This document shows, in pieces, positions 52,726 to 62,400 of a DNA stretch of 64,000 nucleotides. Both the position numbers and the translations under genes were made by a program. Each line of letters begins with the position of its first letter. Position 1 is the first letter of the stretch. Origin of the DNA: an uncultured Methanomassiliicoccales archaeon (lineage in GTDB: Archaea > Thermoplasmatota > Thermoplasmata > Methanomassiliicoccales > Methanomethylophilaceae); NCBI GenBank assembly GCA_934702355.1, contig CAKUXX010000004.1, positions 96,553 through 160,552 of the forward strand. Direction: 5' to 3'. A model generated the notes under the pieces. It worked only from the letters and a program-made list of their open reading frames with translations. It made no database searches and was not told the origin of the DNA.

Positions 52726-52736
52726 GTTTTATAGCC
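52726..52736 (+). promoter_or_regulatory. TATA box of the Usp gene
   Basis: GTTTTATAGCC lies about 28 bases before the ATG at 52760, the spacing of a leaderless archaeal gene. Confidence 0.5.
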
Positions 52737-52759
52737 AGCAACATCGGTTGACACTCACT

Positions 52760-53152
52760 ATGACAACCCTTCTGGCTTATGACGGCACACAGAGCAGTGA
52801 ACGTGCTCTGGATTACGCCATCCGGTATGCTGTCAATTTCAATGAGCCGTTGTACGTTCTCACCGTTGTGACCAAGGAACAGATGGATCCGGAGGATCCG
52901 GACAAGTCCGTCCGCGAGTACATGGAGGCCGCTCAGAAGAAGGCATCCGCAGAAGGTGTCCAAGTCCACTCGATCATCGAGACCGGCAAGCCGGACGAGG
53001 TGGTCATAGATGTGGCCAACAGATTCTATTGCGAGACCATAATCGTCGGAAGGTCCAGCAGGTCCTCCTTGGACAGACTCTTCCTGGGAAGCGTCTCCAA
53101 CCACGTTGTGAAGAACGCAGAGTGCACAGTGATACTCGTGTCGGCGGAATGA
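52760..53152 (+). CDS. UspA-like universal stress protein
   Basis: A 130-residue single-domain Usp with the ATP-binding pattern G-x2-G-x9-G-(S/N) near the C-terminus (GRSSRSSLDRLFLGSVSNHV) and Asp in AYDGTQ at the N-terminus. Such proteins dimerise and act as ATP-dependent stress regulators. The frame begins four codons upstream, but the TATA spacing supports MTTLLAYDG. A second Usp at 63148 has the same architecture. Confidence 0.9.
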   Translation: MTTLLAYDGTQSSERALDYAIRYAVNFNEPLYVLTVVTKEQMDPEDPDKSVREYMEAAQKKASAEGVQVHSIIETGKPDEVVIDVANRFYCETIIVGRSSRSSLDRLFLGSVSNHVVKNAECTVILVSAE

Positions 53153-53231
53153 ACCGACGGGCAATCGGCACCTGTTTCCGCATAAGTCCTAATATCATGC
53201 GTGTTTAGGCACGACCTAAGGAGTCGTGCCC

Positions 53232-55871
53232 ATGACCGAAGTCGGAACTTGCACCAAGACCATCGCCACGAAAGAGGGCGAGATCACAATATACAGCCTC
53301 CGCGAGTTGGAGGCCAAGGGAATTGTCAAGGATCTTTCCAAGATCCCATACTCTGTAAAGATTCTGATCGAAGGGATGCTCCGTCAGCGCGACGGGGATG
53401 TGATCACAGACGAGGATGTCGAGACCGCGGCATCCTGGAATCCCTCCGAGAATACGGACCGCGATATTCCGTGGATCCCCGCCAGGGTCCTTCTCCAGGA
53501 CCTCACCGGCGGTGCCGTCATCACGGATCTCGCATCCATGAGGAACGCTGTTGCGACCATGGGCAAGGATCCCGAGCTCATCAATCCGCTCATGCCCGTC
53601 GATCTGGTCATCGACCACTCCGTCAACACCGACTATGCCGGACGCGACGATGCCCAGGCACTCAACGAGAAGCTCGATTTCGAGAGGAACAAGGAAAGGT
53701 ACCAGCTGTTCAAGTGGGCCCAGAAGTCCCTCAGGAACTTCCGTGCCGTTCCCCCGGGCAACGGTATCTGCCACCAGGTCAACCTGGAGTACCTGTCGCC
53801 CCTCGTCCACGTGAAGGAGAAGGGCGGCAAGGTGATCGCATATCCCGATTCATGCTTCGGAACCGATTCCCACACCACCCAGATCGACGGACTCGGAGTC
53901 CTCGGATGGGGTGTCGGAGGAATCGAGGCAGAGGCCGCCATGGTCGGCCAGCCCAGCTACATGAAGCTTCCCGATGTCATCGGATTCAAGCTTACAGGAA
54001 AGCTCAACGAAGGTGTGACCGCCACCGATCTCGTCCTGACAGTGGTCAACATGCTCAGGAAGAAGGGCGTCGTCGGAAAGTTCGTAGAGTACTTCGGACC
54101 CGGATACAGGGAACTGTCCCTCGCAGACAGGTCCACACTCGCCAACATGGGTCCCGAATACGGTGCCACCACAGGATTCTGCCCCGTCGACGAGAAGACC
54201 ATCGAGTACCTCCGTCTCACCGGAAGGCCCGAGGACCACATCGACGCGGTCGAGAAGTACTGCAAGGAGCAGACGCTCTGGTACGAGGCCGATCCCGAGT
54301 ACACCGATGTCCTCGAACTCGACCTTTCCACAGTCGTGCCGTGCCTTGCTGGACACAAGAGGCCTCAGGACCTCATCAAGATGACCGAGATGAAGTCGAG
54401 GTTCGCAGAGTCTCTCGAAGCACTCGGTGTCAAGGAGCAGAGGAAGCCCGTCGCAGGACAGCTCGGAGACGGTTCGCTCGTCATCGCTTCGATCACATCA
54501 TGCACCAACACGGCCAACCCCTCGGTCATGATCGCCGCGGGGCTCGTCGCCAAGAAGGCCGCCGACCTGGGACTCAAGCCCAAGGACTACGTCAAGACAT
54601 CCCTCGCACCCGGTTCCAAGGTCGTCACAGACTACCTCCGTGACTCCGGACTCCTGGTCTACCTGGAGAAGCTGGGATTCCAGGTATGCGGATACGGATG
54701 CATGACATGCATCGGGAACTCCGGTCCGCTTTCGGACGAGGTCTCCAACTCAATAAAGGCCAACGACCTGGTCGTAGCGGCCATGGCCTCCAGCAACAGG
54801 AACTTCGAAGGAAGGATCCACCCGCTGGTCAAGGCGAACTATCTCGCATCCCCTCCGCTCGTCGTCGCCTATGCCATCGCCGGACGCGTCGACATCGATC
54901 TGGACAGGGAGCCCCTTGCTGTCACATCCGATGGGAAGGAGATCTTCCTCAGGGACATCTGGCCCTCCAACGCGGAGATTGAGAAGCTCACCGAGCAGTA
55001 CGTGACCCGCCAGACGTTCATGGACGAGTACAGCAACATCTTCAAGGGTTCCAAGTCCTGGGAGGACATCAAGTGCTCGGATACAGCCCTCTTCGACTGG
55101 GATGAGGATTCCACATACATCCGCAATCCCCCGTTCTTCGACGAGATCTACGAGGAGCCCGAGATCAAGAGCATAAGCAGGGCAAGGTGCCTCGCCAAGC
55201 TCGGAGATTCCATCACGACCGACCACATCTCTCCCGCCGGAGCGTTCGGAAAGGACAGCGACGCAGGGAAGTACCTCATGTCCAAAGGCGTCGAACCCAA
55301 GGATTTCAACTCCTACGGTTCCCGCAGGGCCAATCATGAGGTGATGGTCAGAGGAACATTCGCCAACGTCAGGCTCAGGAACATCCTCGTTCCCGGAAGC
55401 GAAGGCAGCTGCTCCGTCTACTATCCGGACGGCACCGTCGGCACGATATTCGAGACATCCTGCAGGTACGAGGAGGACATGACTCCTCTGATCATCCTCG
55501 CAGGCAAGGAGTACGGAACCGGATCCAGCAGGGACTGGGCCGCCAAGGGGCCCCTCCTCCTCGGAGTGAAGGCCGTCATAGCCGAATCCTTCGAGAGGAT
55601 CCACAGGTCCAACCTCGTCGGAATGGGCATCGTCCCGCTTCAGTACCTCCCCGGACAGAACGCAGAGACCCTCGGCCTCAACGGTACCGAGACGTTCGAC
55701 ATCGACCTGTCCGATCTGGAGCCCAAATCGACCGTCAGAGTGGTCGCCTACAGGGACGGAAGGAAGCTGGAGTTCGACACCGTCTGCAGGGTGGACGTTC
55801 CCGCAGAGGTCGACTACATCGCCAACGGCGGAATCCTTCAGTTCGTCCTCAGAAGGATGATGTCCGAGTGA
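53232..55871 (+). CDS. acnA: aconitate hydratase (AcnA type)
   Basis: Isomerises citrate to isocitrate through cis-aconitate with a [4Fe-4S] cluster. At 879 residues it has the AcnA/IRP1 layout. Cluster cysteines are Cys424 (ITSCTNTANPS), Cys490 and Cys493 (GCMTCIGNSG). The swivel domain has KEYGTGSSRDWAAKGP near the C-terminus with the catalytic Ser. An AGGAG site precedes the ATG by nine bases. No citrate synthase or isocitrate dehydrogenase is adjacent; the enzyme would serve 2-oxoglutarate and glutamate synthesis. Confidence 0.95.
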   Translation: MTEVGTCTKTIATKEGEITIYSLRELEAKGIVKDLSKIPYSVKILIEGMLRQRDGDVITDEDVETAASWNPSENTDRDIPWIPARVLLQDLTGGAVITDLASMRNAVATMGKDPELINPLMPVDLVIDHSVNTDYAGRDDAQALNEKLDFERNKERYQLFKWAQKSLRNFRAVPPGNGICHQVNLEYLSPLVHVKEKGGKVIAYPDSCFGTDSHTTQIDGLGVLGWGVGGIEAEAAMVGQPSYMKLPDVIGFKLTGKLNEGVTATDLVLTVVNMLRKKGVVGKFVEYFGPGYRELSLADRSTLANMGPEYGATTGFCPVDEKTIEYLRLTGRPEDHIDAVEKYCKEQTLWYEADPEYTDVLELDLSTVVPCLAGHKRPQDLIKMTEMKSRFAESLEALGVKEQRKPVAGQLGDGSLVIASITSCTNTANPSVMIAAGLVAKKAADLGLKPKDYVKTSLAPGSKVVTDYLRDSGLLVYLEKLGFQVCGYGCMTCIGNSGPLSDEVSNSIKANDLVVAAMASSNRNFEGRIHPLVKANYLASPPLVVAYAIAGRVDIDLDREPLAVTSDGKEIFLRDIWPSNAEIEKLTEQYVTRQTFMDEYSNIFKGSKSWEDIKCSDTALFDWDEDSTYIRNPPFFDEIYEEPEIKSISRARCLAKLGDSITTDHISPAGAFGKDSDAGKYLMSKGVEPKDFNSYGSRRANHEVMVRGTFANVRLRNILVPGSEGSCSVYYPDGTVGTIFETSCRYEEDMTPLIILAGKEYGTGSSRDWAAKGPLLLGVKAVIAESFERIHRSNLVGMGIVPLQYLPGQNAETLGLNGTETFDIDLSDLEPKSTVRVVAYRDGRKLEFDTVCRVDVPAEVDYIANGGILQFVLRRMMSE

Positions 55872-55879
55872 TGTCGCAC

Positions 55880-55899
55880 GGGAGGGCTCCTGCCCTCCC
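55880..55899 (+). terminator. hairpin after aconitase
   Basis: GGGAGGGC and GCCCTCCC pair around TCCT. The following sequence (CAAACGATTT) has no strong T-run, so termination here may be partial. Confidence 0.45.
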
Positions 55900-55959
55900 C
55901 AAACGATTTCCAACATCCGATAAGCTTAAAACGATATCCACTTAAGCCGAATTTCGGAA

Positions 55960-57888
55960 GTGCTTGGTTTGGTCGGAACCGTCGAGTCCGCGTTTCTGCT
56001 GTTACTGTTCATACCTGCCCTGATGGGCATCATCGCAGGGTTGTCCGGTCGTACCGGACGCATGCCCGGGGCCCTATGTGCGCTCTCATGCCTGGCAGGG
56101 GTGCTCTGCTATCCGGTTTGGATGCAGTGCGGGGATCTCTCGTACACCCTTCCCGTAGGTTCCTATCTCGGATCGTATTCGCTGCTGTTCGACCAGATCG
56201 GGTCGCTGTTCGTATCGTTCTCGTCCGCTGTGTTCCTCATGATCGTGGTCCACATGTCCCATTCTGGACACGGATACACTTCGAGGTACACCGCACTCGT
56301 CTCCGCCCTGTTCCTGGCGGTCATGCTCTGCATGTGCGCCGACAGTGCGATACTCCTTCTGATGGCATGGGAGGCAGTCTCCCTGGTGACGTTCCTTCTT
56401 GCCGCCAACGGAAAGGACGAGTCCGCCCGCTGGAGGTTCTTCGCCATAACGCACATAGGCGGGCTGGTCCTGATGGCCGCATACGCATACATGTGGTGTA
56501 TGGCCGGTTCGGGAACACTCCACGAGTGGGTCGGGATCGGAATGATAATGGATCCCGCGGTGTGCGTCATACTGGGCCTGTGCCTGTTCATGGGATTCGG
56601 AACCAAGCTGGGAACGGTTCCGTTCCATGCATGGATGCCTGACGTATACGCAGAATCCCCTACGCACACATCCGCGCTTCTGACCACCGTCTGCTCCAAC
56701 GCAGCCATTCTGATGCTGTTCAGAGCCGTGTTCTCGTACATAGGTGCGGAGAGCATCATCGCCGTCGGGATAGTCATGTGCATCATGGCCGTGGTGAGCG
56801 CCCTCTGGGGTGCGATGGAGTCCATGGTCCAGAAGGAGCCCAAGCGCATCTTGGCATATTCAAGTCAGGAGAACATGGCCCTTGTGGTGATGTGCTTCTC
56901 CCTCGGCATACTGTTCTCCGGGGAGAGCAAGGGCATAATGTCCCTGGTCATAATCGCGGGATTGCTTCACACGTTGAATCATTCCGTCTTCAAATCACTG
57001 ATGATGCTCACCGTCGACTCCGTGGAGGATGTCACGGGCGAGCGCAAGATAGACCGTATGGGGGGTCTCGGCAGGTCACTTCCGGGATTGTCCGCAGTGG
57101 CCTTCGTCGGAGTGGCATCTCTTGCCGCGATACCTCCGATGAACGGGTTCGTCAGCGAATGGCTGATGCTCCAGTCGCTCATAGGCACGGATGCCGTCGC
57201 ATCCGATCTGAGAGTTGTTATGCCTTTGCTGATCGCCATGATGGGTGTGTGCGGCATGATAGTGGCCACATCCTACGCCAGGCTGTACGGGTTCATGTTC
57301 CTCGGACGTCCCAGGTCGCCTGGAGCGGAGAACCCGCGTCCCATGAGGAAAGGCTCCATAGGCCCTCTTTCGGTCCTCGCGGTGCTCTGCATCCTGATGG
57401 GGATGCTATCATTCCCTCTGGCAGACGCCCTTTCGGACGGTGCCCTCGCCGCATCCGCCATCGACGGAAGCTACAGGAGCGGATTGTCCGGAAGCCTTGA
57501 GCCGTTCACCCTCGGACTCATGATATTCGGTACGATCCTGGTGATGCTGATATTCTCCCGTGTACGCCGCACATCCGATTCGGAGACGGAGACATGGGGA
57601 TGCGGCGGTTCCCTGGACGAGAACATGCAGTATTCGTCCGAAGGTTTCTCGCAGCCCCTCGTGAAAGTGTTCCATCCGTTCTACGGGGACACGTCGAGCG
57701 TTGTTGATGGAAGATACAGGGTCAGGTTCCAGGAACCCTTTGTGAAGTACATCTACCGGCCGTTGGGCAATCTGATGACGTTCATATCCAATCAGGTCAC
57801 CAGGATCCAGACCGGTAACATCCAATCGTATCTGTTCTACATCCTGATCACCCTGGTGGCAGGTCTGATGGCGGTGAGGCTCATATGA
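55960..57888 (+). CDS. NuoL/HyfB-like antiporter subunit of an Ehr-type complex
   Basis: Membrane subunit of a respiratory-type complex, 642 residues with about sixteen hydrophobic helices. The core matches the proton-translocating NuoL/MrpA/HyfB family: LLMAWEAVSLVTFLLAA, the Lys-bearing KLGTVPFHAWMPDVYA, and SQENMALVVM. The C-terminus is extended as in HyfB. GTG 55960 is the start, about 25 bases after the AT-rich AAGCTTAAAACG. First gene of a six-gene operon with 4-base overlaps. It would couple electron flow in the soluble arm to ion movement. Confidence 0.88.
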   Translation: MLGLVGTVESAFLLLLFIPALMGIIAGLSGRTGRMPGALCALSCLAGVLCYPVWMQCGDLSYTLPVGSYLGSYSLLFDQIGSLFVSFSSAVFLMIVVHMSHSGHGYTSRYTALVSALFLAVMLCMCADSAILLLMAWEAVSLVTFLLAANGKDESARWRFFAITHIGGLVLMAAYAYMWCMAGSGTLHEWVGIGMIMDPAVCVILGLCLFMGFGTKLGTVPFHAWMPDVYAESPTHTSALLTTVCSNAAILMLFRAVFSYIGAESIIAVGIVMCIMAVVSALWGAMESMVQKEPKRILAYSSQENMALVVMCFSLGILFSGESKGIMSLVIIAGLLHTLNHSVFKSLMMLTVDSVEDVTGERKIDRMGGLGRSLPGLSAVAFVGVASLAAIPPMNGFVSEWLMLQSLIGTDAVASDLRVVMPLLIAMMGVCGMIVATSYARLYGFMFLGRPRSPGAENPRPMRKGSIGPLSVLAVLCILMGMLSFPLADALSDGALAASAIDGSYRSGLSGSLEPFTLGLMIFGTILVMLIFSRVRRTSDSETETWGCGGSLDENMQYSSEGFSQPLVKVFHPFYGDTSSVVDGRYRVRFQEPFVKYIYRPLGNLMTFISNQVTRIQTGNIQSYLFYILITLVAGLMAVRLI

Positions 57889-58814
57889 TTGCGGAGATCG
57901 TTCAGACAATACTGCTGATACTGATAGCGCCGCTCATGTCCGGGATAGTATCGAAGTTCAAGGCATGGATGCAGAACCGTCCCGGAGCCGACATATTCCA
58001 GCCCTACAGGGATCTGGCGAAGCTGTTCAGGAAGGGAAGCGCCGTCTCCAGGAGCTGTTCCGGAGTGTTCAGGTTCGTTCCGGCAGTATGTATGGCGTCG
58101 ATGCTCATCCTCTGCGCGATGACCCCGTTCATCTACACTGGGGTTCTGGCCCCCTACGGCGGTCTGGTCACAGTGGTGTACATGTTCACGATGTACCGCT
58201 TCGCAATGGTGCTTGGCGGATTGGAAGGCGGATCGACCTTCGGAGGCATGGGAAGCAGCCGCGAGATGATGATGTCCGTTCTGATAGAGCCCGCCCTGCT
58301 GCTGTCGATCGCCACGCTCTCCGTCCTGTCGGGCGCAGGCACGGACATGGGTGCGATATCCGCATCCATCTCGGATATGGGCGCCGCAGCATTGACCGCT
58401 CCGCTCATACTCGCGGCATGTTCCTTCATGATGACCCTTCTGGCCGAGAATGCGAGGATACCGTTCGACAATCCGACAACACATCTCGAGCTCACCATGG
58501 TCCACGAGGCCATGCTGCTGGAGTATTCCGGAAGGGACCTCGCCATGATGGAGCTGTCATCGATGATCAGGCTCTCGCTGTTCATGGCCGTCATCGGGTC
58601 CCTGTTCTTCCCCTGGGGCATATCCACGGTGTCCGATCCCACGACACTTCTGATATCTCTGATCATCGCCATGGTGAAGATGGTCGTCGTGGCCTTCGCC
58701 CTGGCGCTGATAGAATCCGTACTGTGCAAGTCAAGACTGTTCAAGACCCCCAACCTTTTGACAGTCTCATTCGCACTGTCGCTCATCGCGATGGTGTCGA
58801 TCTACATTCTCTGA
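57885..58814 (+). CDS. NuoH/HyfC-like membrane anchor subunit
   Basis: A 309-residue protein with eight predicted helices, homologous to HyfC/NuoH/EchB, the subunit that links the membrane ion channels to the soluble electron-transfer arm. The blocks QNRPGADIFQPYRDLAKLF near residue 26 and ENARIPFDNPTTHLELTM are diagnostic. The ATG overlaps the preceding stop as ATGA. Confidence 0.9.
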   Translation: MIAEIVQTILLILIAPLMSGIVSKFKAWMQNRPGADIFQPYRDLAKLFRKGSAVSRSCSGVFRFVPAVCMASMLILCAMTPFIYTGVLAPYGGLVTVVYMFTMYRFAMVLGGLEGGSTFGGMGSSREMMMSVLIEPALLLSIATLSVLSGAGTDMGAISASISDMGAAALTAPLILAACSFMMTLLAENARIPFDNPTTHLELTMVHEAMLLEYSGRDLAMMELSSMIRLSLFMAVIGSLFFPWGISTVSDPTTLLISLIIAMVKMVVVAFALALIESVLCKSRLFKTPNLLTVSFALSLIAMVSIYIL

Positions 58815-58823
58815 GGTGACAAA

Positions 58824-59483
58824 ATGGACGATTTCATTTCGGGAAACCTGGTCGACCTCTGTGCTGTGATGATGCTGCTGACCTCGGTCATGGCAGTGGC
58901 CACCACACGCATGAAGCCGCTGATAACGCTGTTCTCGCTGCAGTCCCTCTTCCTGGCCGCCGAGGCGTTCATCGTTGCATGGACCTCCGGCAACAGCCAC
59001 ATCTACATCATGTGCGCACTCACGGTGGCATTGAAGGTCATCGTGATGCCCAAGATGCTGAACTACATCATGAGCAAGATCCATGTTGACAAGGAGGTCG
59101 ACCTGAGCATAGGCATACCCGGATCCCTCCTCGCATGCGGATTCATGATATTCATCTCGTATTACATCACAGACCCGCTCATATCCACGATGGAGACGGT
59201 CGAGAGGAGATGTCTCGCTCTGTCCATGTCCATCATCCTGATCGGACTTCTGATAATGTGCACCCGCAGGAAAGCGATCACCGAGACCATAGGTCTCCTG
59301 ATGATGGAGAACGGGCTGTTCCTCGGAGCGATAGCGCTCTCCCACGGTATGCCCCTCATCGTCGAGATCGCCGCATTCTTCGATGTCATGGTGGCAGTCA
59401 TCATCATAGGGATATTCGCCAACAGGATCAACAAGTCGTTCGATTCCGTCGATACATCGTTCCTCAGGAGGCTGAGGGAATGA
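58824..59483 (+). CDS. HyfE-like membrane subunit
   Basis: A 219-residue protein with six or seven helices. It aligns with HyfE, a hydrogenase-4 component whose C-terminal half resembles NuoK/MrpC (LLMMENGLFLGAIALSHGMP). A GAGGTGACAAA site precedes the ATG. This subunit is typical of hydrogenase-4-like and Ehr complexes and absent from Ech or Fpo, which helps define the complex. Confidence 0.87.
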   Translation: MDDFISGNLVDLCAVMMLLTSVMAVATTRMKPLITLFSLQSLFLAAEAFIVAWTSGNSHIYIMCALTVALKVIVMPKMLNYIMSKIHVDKEVDLSIGIPGSLLACGFMIFISYYITDPLISTMETVERRCLALSMSIILIGLLIMCTRRKAITETIGLLMMENGLFLGAIALSHGMPLIVEIAAFFDVMVAVIIIGIFANRINKSFDSVDTSFLRRLRE

Positions 59484-60943
59484 ATACCGCCCTGATCCTG
59501 CTGCTTGCGGCGATAGCCGCCTCATGCATTCTCTGCATCGCGATCAGAAGGAATGCGATCGTATCGGCCGTGATGCCCGCCTGCACATTCGTCCTGATGG
59601 TCCTGTGCATGGTGCTGTGCATACCGGTGCTCGGAGGCGAGATCATAGACGACGGCATATTCTGGATGGATCCGCTGTCTGCGGTATTCATGATGCTCGT
59701 GGCTGTTGTTGGGTTTGTCGCATCCGTCTATTCCAGAGCATACATCTCCATGGATCTGAGGGAACACGAGATAGACCTCAGGGAGCACAGCGTCTACTAC
59801 CCGCTCCTGATGGTGTTCATATCTGTGATGATGCTCACATTCACGGCCAGGTCCATGGCCGTGGTATGGCTTGGCGTGGGAGCCACCACACTTGTATCCA
59901 CTTTCCTTGTGGGACTGTACAGGAGGGAGGAGTCCACAGAGGCAGCCTGGAAGTACATCATCCTGTGCTCCGTCGGGATAACCATCGCCCTGTTCGGACT
60001 GACCCTGGTCTATGCCTCCACAGTGGGTGTCATAGATTCCGGGAAAGCATTGGATTGGCCCCAGCTGATGATGCACGCATCCGAGCTGGATCCCAACATG
60101 ATGAGGATGGCCACTCTGCTGATAATCATAGGATTCGGGACCAAGGTCGGTTTCGTCCCCATGCACACATGGCTACCGGATGCCCACAGTCAGGCACCCA
60201 GTCCGATCAGCGGACTGCTCTCCGCAGTGCTTCTGAACTGCGCCATGTACGCGGTCCTCAGATTCTACGGTGTATCCGAACTTGTCGATCCCGGATTCGC
60301 ATCCACGATACTGCTGATATTCGGATTCGTGTCGCTTGCAGCGGCATCTCTGTTCATAATATCGGCCAAGGATCTCAAGAGGATGCTCGCCTACTCCAGC
60401 ATAGAGAACATGGGACTCATAGCGATAGGTCTCGGGATCGGAACCCACGCGGCCATAGCCGCAGCGCTCATACAGATGACCGCCCACTCCATAACGAAGC
60501 CGATACTGTTCTTCTCTGCAGGGAACATAATACAGGCATACGGGACACGTTCGATGTCCAAGATCAGAGGAGTTAGGAAGACGATGCCGTTCACGTCCGT
60601 CGTAATGGCCGCGGGGACCCTGGCGATAATAGGGTGCCCTCCGTTCGCGGTATTCGTCGGAGAGTTGTCGATAATGATCGGTGCTTTGGACGCAGGAATG
60701 GTCGCAGCCGTCGTTCTGATGGTAATTTTGCTTTCAATGGTCTTCGCAGGCATGGTCAGGAACATCTTCCCGATGCTGTCGGGCGAGGCCCCCGAGGGGA
60801 TCAAGGATCTGAGGGAGCCTTCCAGAGTGGTCCCGATAGCGGTCCTGCTCATACTGACACTCGCTCTCGGTCTGTTCATGCCCGACGCTGTGGCGGATTG
60901 GTTCTCCGATGCCGCGTCAGTGGTCGAGGGGGTGTTCCTATGA
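59480..60943 (+). CDS. NuoN/HyfF-like antiporter subunit
   Basis: A 487-residue membrane protein with about fourteen helices, the second antiporter-like subunit of the complex. GFGTKVGFVPMHTWLPDAHS carries the conserved Lys and His, and KDLKRMLAYSSIENMGL marks the broken helix. The ATG overlaps the HyfE-like stop as ATGA; the frame is open much further upstream, but that part is a shadow of the neighbouring gene. HyfF and HyfB types are both present; there is no separate HyfD type. Confidence 0.9.
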   Translation: MNTALILLLAAIAASCILCIAIRRNAIVSAVMPACTFVLMVLCMVLCIPVLGGEIIDDGIFWMDPLSAVFMMLVAVVGFVASVYSRAYISMDLREHEIDLREHSVYYPLLMVFISVMMLTFTARSMAVVWLGVGATTLVSTFLVGLYRREESTEAAWKYIILCSVGITIALFGLTLVYASTVGVIDSGKALDWPQLMMHASELDPNMMRMATLLIIIGFGTKVGFVPMHTWLPDAHSQAPSPISGLLSAVLLNCAMYAVLRFYGVSELVDPGFASTILLIFGFVSLAAASLFIISAKDLKRMLAYSSIENMGLIAIGLGIGTHAAIAAALIQMTAHSITKPILFFSAGNIIQAYGTRSMSKIRGVRKTMPFTSVVMAAGTLAIIGCPPFAVFVGELSIMIGALDAGMVAAVVLMVILLSMVFAGMVRNIFPMLSGEAPEGIKDLREPSRVVPIAVLLILTLALGLFMPDAVADWFSDAASVVEGVFL

Positions 60944-62391
60944 TGGAGACGAGGGATTCGGATATCGCGTCTTTCACGGACGATGCGGCAGAGCTGTCGA
61001 AATACGGTTTCAGACTCATGGACATGTTCGCGGATGAACCCTTCAACGGAGTACGCACCGTGAATGCTATGTTCCGCAGAGGATGCGAGATCGTCAGACT
61101 GTGGTATCCTGTCGATTCTCAGAAGGCAGTCTCCATAACGGACGTCGTTCCCTGCGCATCGCCTTTCCAGAGGAAGATGGCGGAGATGTCGGGAATGGAG
61201 TTCGAAGAGCCCCAGGATCCGATCATCTATCGCCGCAGGGGCACGGGCCATCCTCTTCAGAAGGAGCCTTACGACAGGTCCTCGGAGGTCAGGATGCCGT
61301 TACCCCACAACACGATCGTGGGCGAGGATGTCTTCGAGATACCCGTGGGTCCAGTCCACGCAGGTATAATCGAGCCCGGACATTTCAGGTTCAGCGTAGC
61401 GGGCGAGCCCGTGATACAGCTGAACCCCACATTGGGATACACGCACCGCGGTGTGGAGAAGCTCATGGAGGTCTCCGCGGATTCCGACATGTCCCGTCTG
61501 GTGGAGCGCACATCCGGAGATACCTGCGTCGCCAACTGCATAGCATATTCGCAGGTCATGGAACAGGATGTGAAGATCCCCCGCAGGGCCGAGATCATCA
61601 GGGCCCTGATGGCCGAGATGGAAAGGCTGTACAACCATATCGGCGCAGTGGCGGGAATATGCACGGACACAGCGTTCAACGTTCCCTCGGCGATGGGTTC
61701 GGGGATACAGGAGAAGGTGTTCAGGATGAACATGAGCCTGACCCATCACAGGCAGCTGATGAATTGCGTCGTGCCCGGAGGAGTACGCAGGGACATCCCC
61801 GACTCCAGGTTGAGGGAGCTGGACGATTTCCTGATCAAGCTGAAGTTCGAGATAGAGGATCTGACCGATCTCATGATGGACAGTCCCGCGCTCCAGGACA
61901 GGATGGAGGGCACAGGGAAGCTATCTTGCGAGGATGCCGAGCGCATAGGGGCCGTCGGACCCATCGCCAGGGCAAGCGGCGTCAGATCCGATGTCAGATG
62001 CGAGATGCCGTACGGCTGCTATGACGATCTCGGACTGATACTCTGTTCGGATGTGAAAGGGGATGTGAGCGCCAGGACATCGGTCAGGATATCCGAGATA
62101 TACGAGTCCATAAGCCTCATCCACCAGTGCACGGAGATGCTCGAGCCGGGGGAGACCCGCATAACGGTTCATCCGGAAGACGGGTTCTTCTGCTCTGCGG
62201 TGGAGGCTCCCAGAGGGGAGCTGGTCCATTCGGCCGTCATCCGCGACGGAAGGATATGGAGGTACAGCATAAGGGATCCATCCTTTGTCAACTGGTTCGG
62301 CATGTGCTATGCCGTGCCCGGCAACGTGGTCCCCGACTTCCCGCTTATAAACAAGAGCTTCGGCCTCTCCTATGCCGGTAACGATCTCTGA
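60940..62391 (+). CDS. NuoCD/HyfG-like large subunit without nickel ligands
   Basis: A 483-residue protein with a NuoC-like N-terminal domain (to about residue 120) fused to a hydrogenase-large-subunit/NuoD-like domain. In NiFe hydrogenases the first ligand box reads RxCGxC and the last DPCxxC. Here they are ERTSGDTC (Ser192 and Thr195 in place of the cysteines) and DPSFVN (Ser448 and Asn451). All four cysteine positions are thus substituted, so no NiFe centre can form. The protein cannot be a hydrogenase, and must pass electrons to another acceptor or act like NuoD. It starts in an ATGA overlap. Confidence 0.9.
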   Translation: MMETRDSDIASFTDDAAELSKYGFRLMDMFADEPFNGVRTVNAMFRRGCEIVRLWYPVDSQKAVSITDVVPCASPFQRKMAEMSGMEFEEPQDPIIYRRRGTGHPLQKEPYDRSSEVRMPLPHNTIVGEDVFEIPVGPVHAGIIEPGHFRFSVAGEPVIQLNPTLGYTHRGVEKLMEVSADSDMSRLVERTSGDTCVANCIAYSQVMEQDVKIPRRAEIIRALMAEMERLYNHIGAVAGICTDTAFNVPSAMGSGIQEKVFRMNMSLTHHRQLMNCVVPGGVRRDIPDSRLRELDDFLIKLKFEIEDLTDLMMDSPALQDRMEGTGKLSCEDAERIGAVGPIARASGVRSDVRCEMPYGCYDDLGLILCSDVKGDVSARTSVRISEIYESISLIHQCTEMLEPGETRITVHPEDGFFCSAVEAPRGELVHSAVIRDGRIWRYSIRDPSFVNWFGMCYAVPGNVVPDFPLINKSFGLSYAGNDL

Positions 62392-62400
62392 GGTGATGAG

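Noticed and set aside
60940..62391. Calling the large subunit an active NiFe hydrogenase
   Set aside because: None of the four nickel-ligand cysteine positions carries a cysteine, so only the family relationship is kept.
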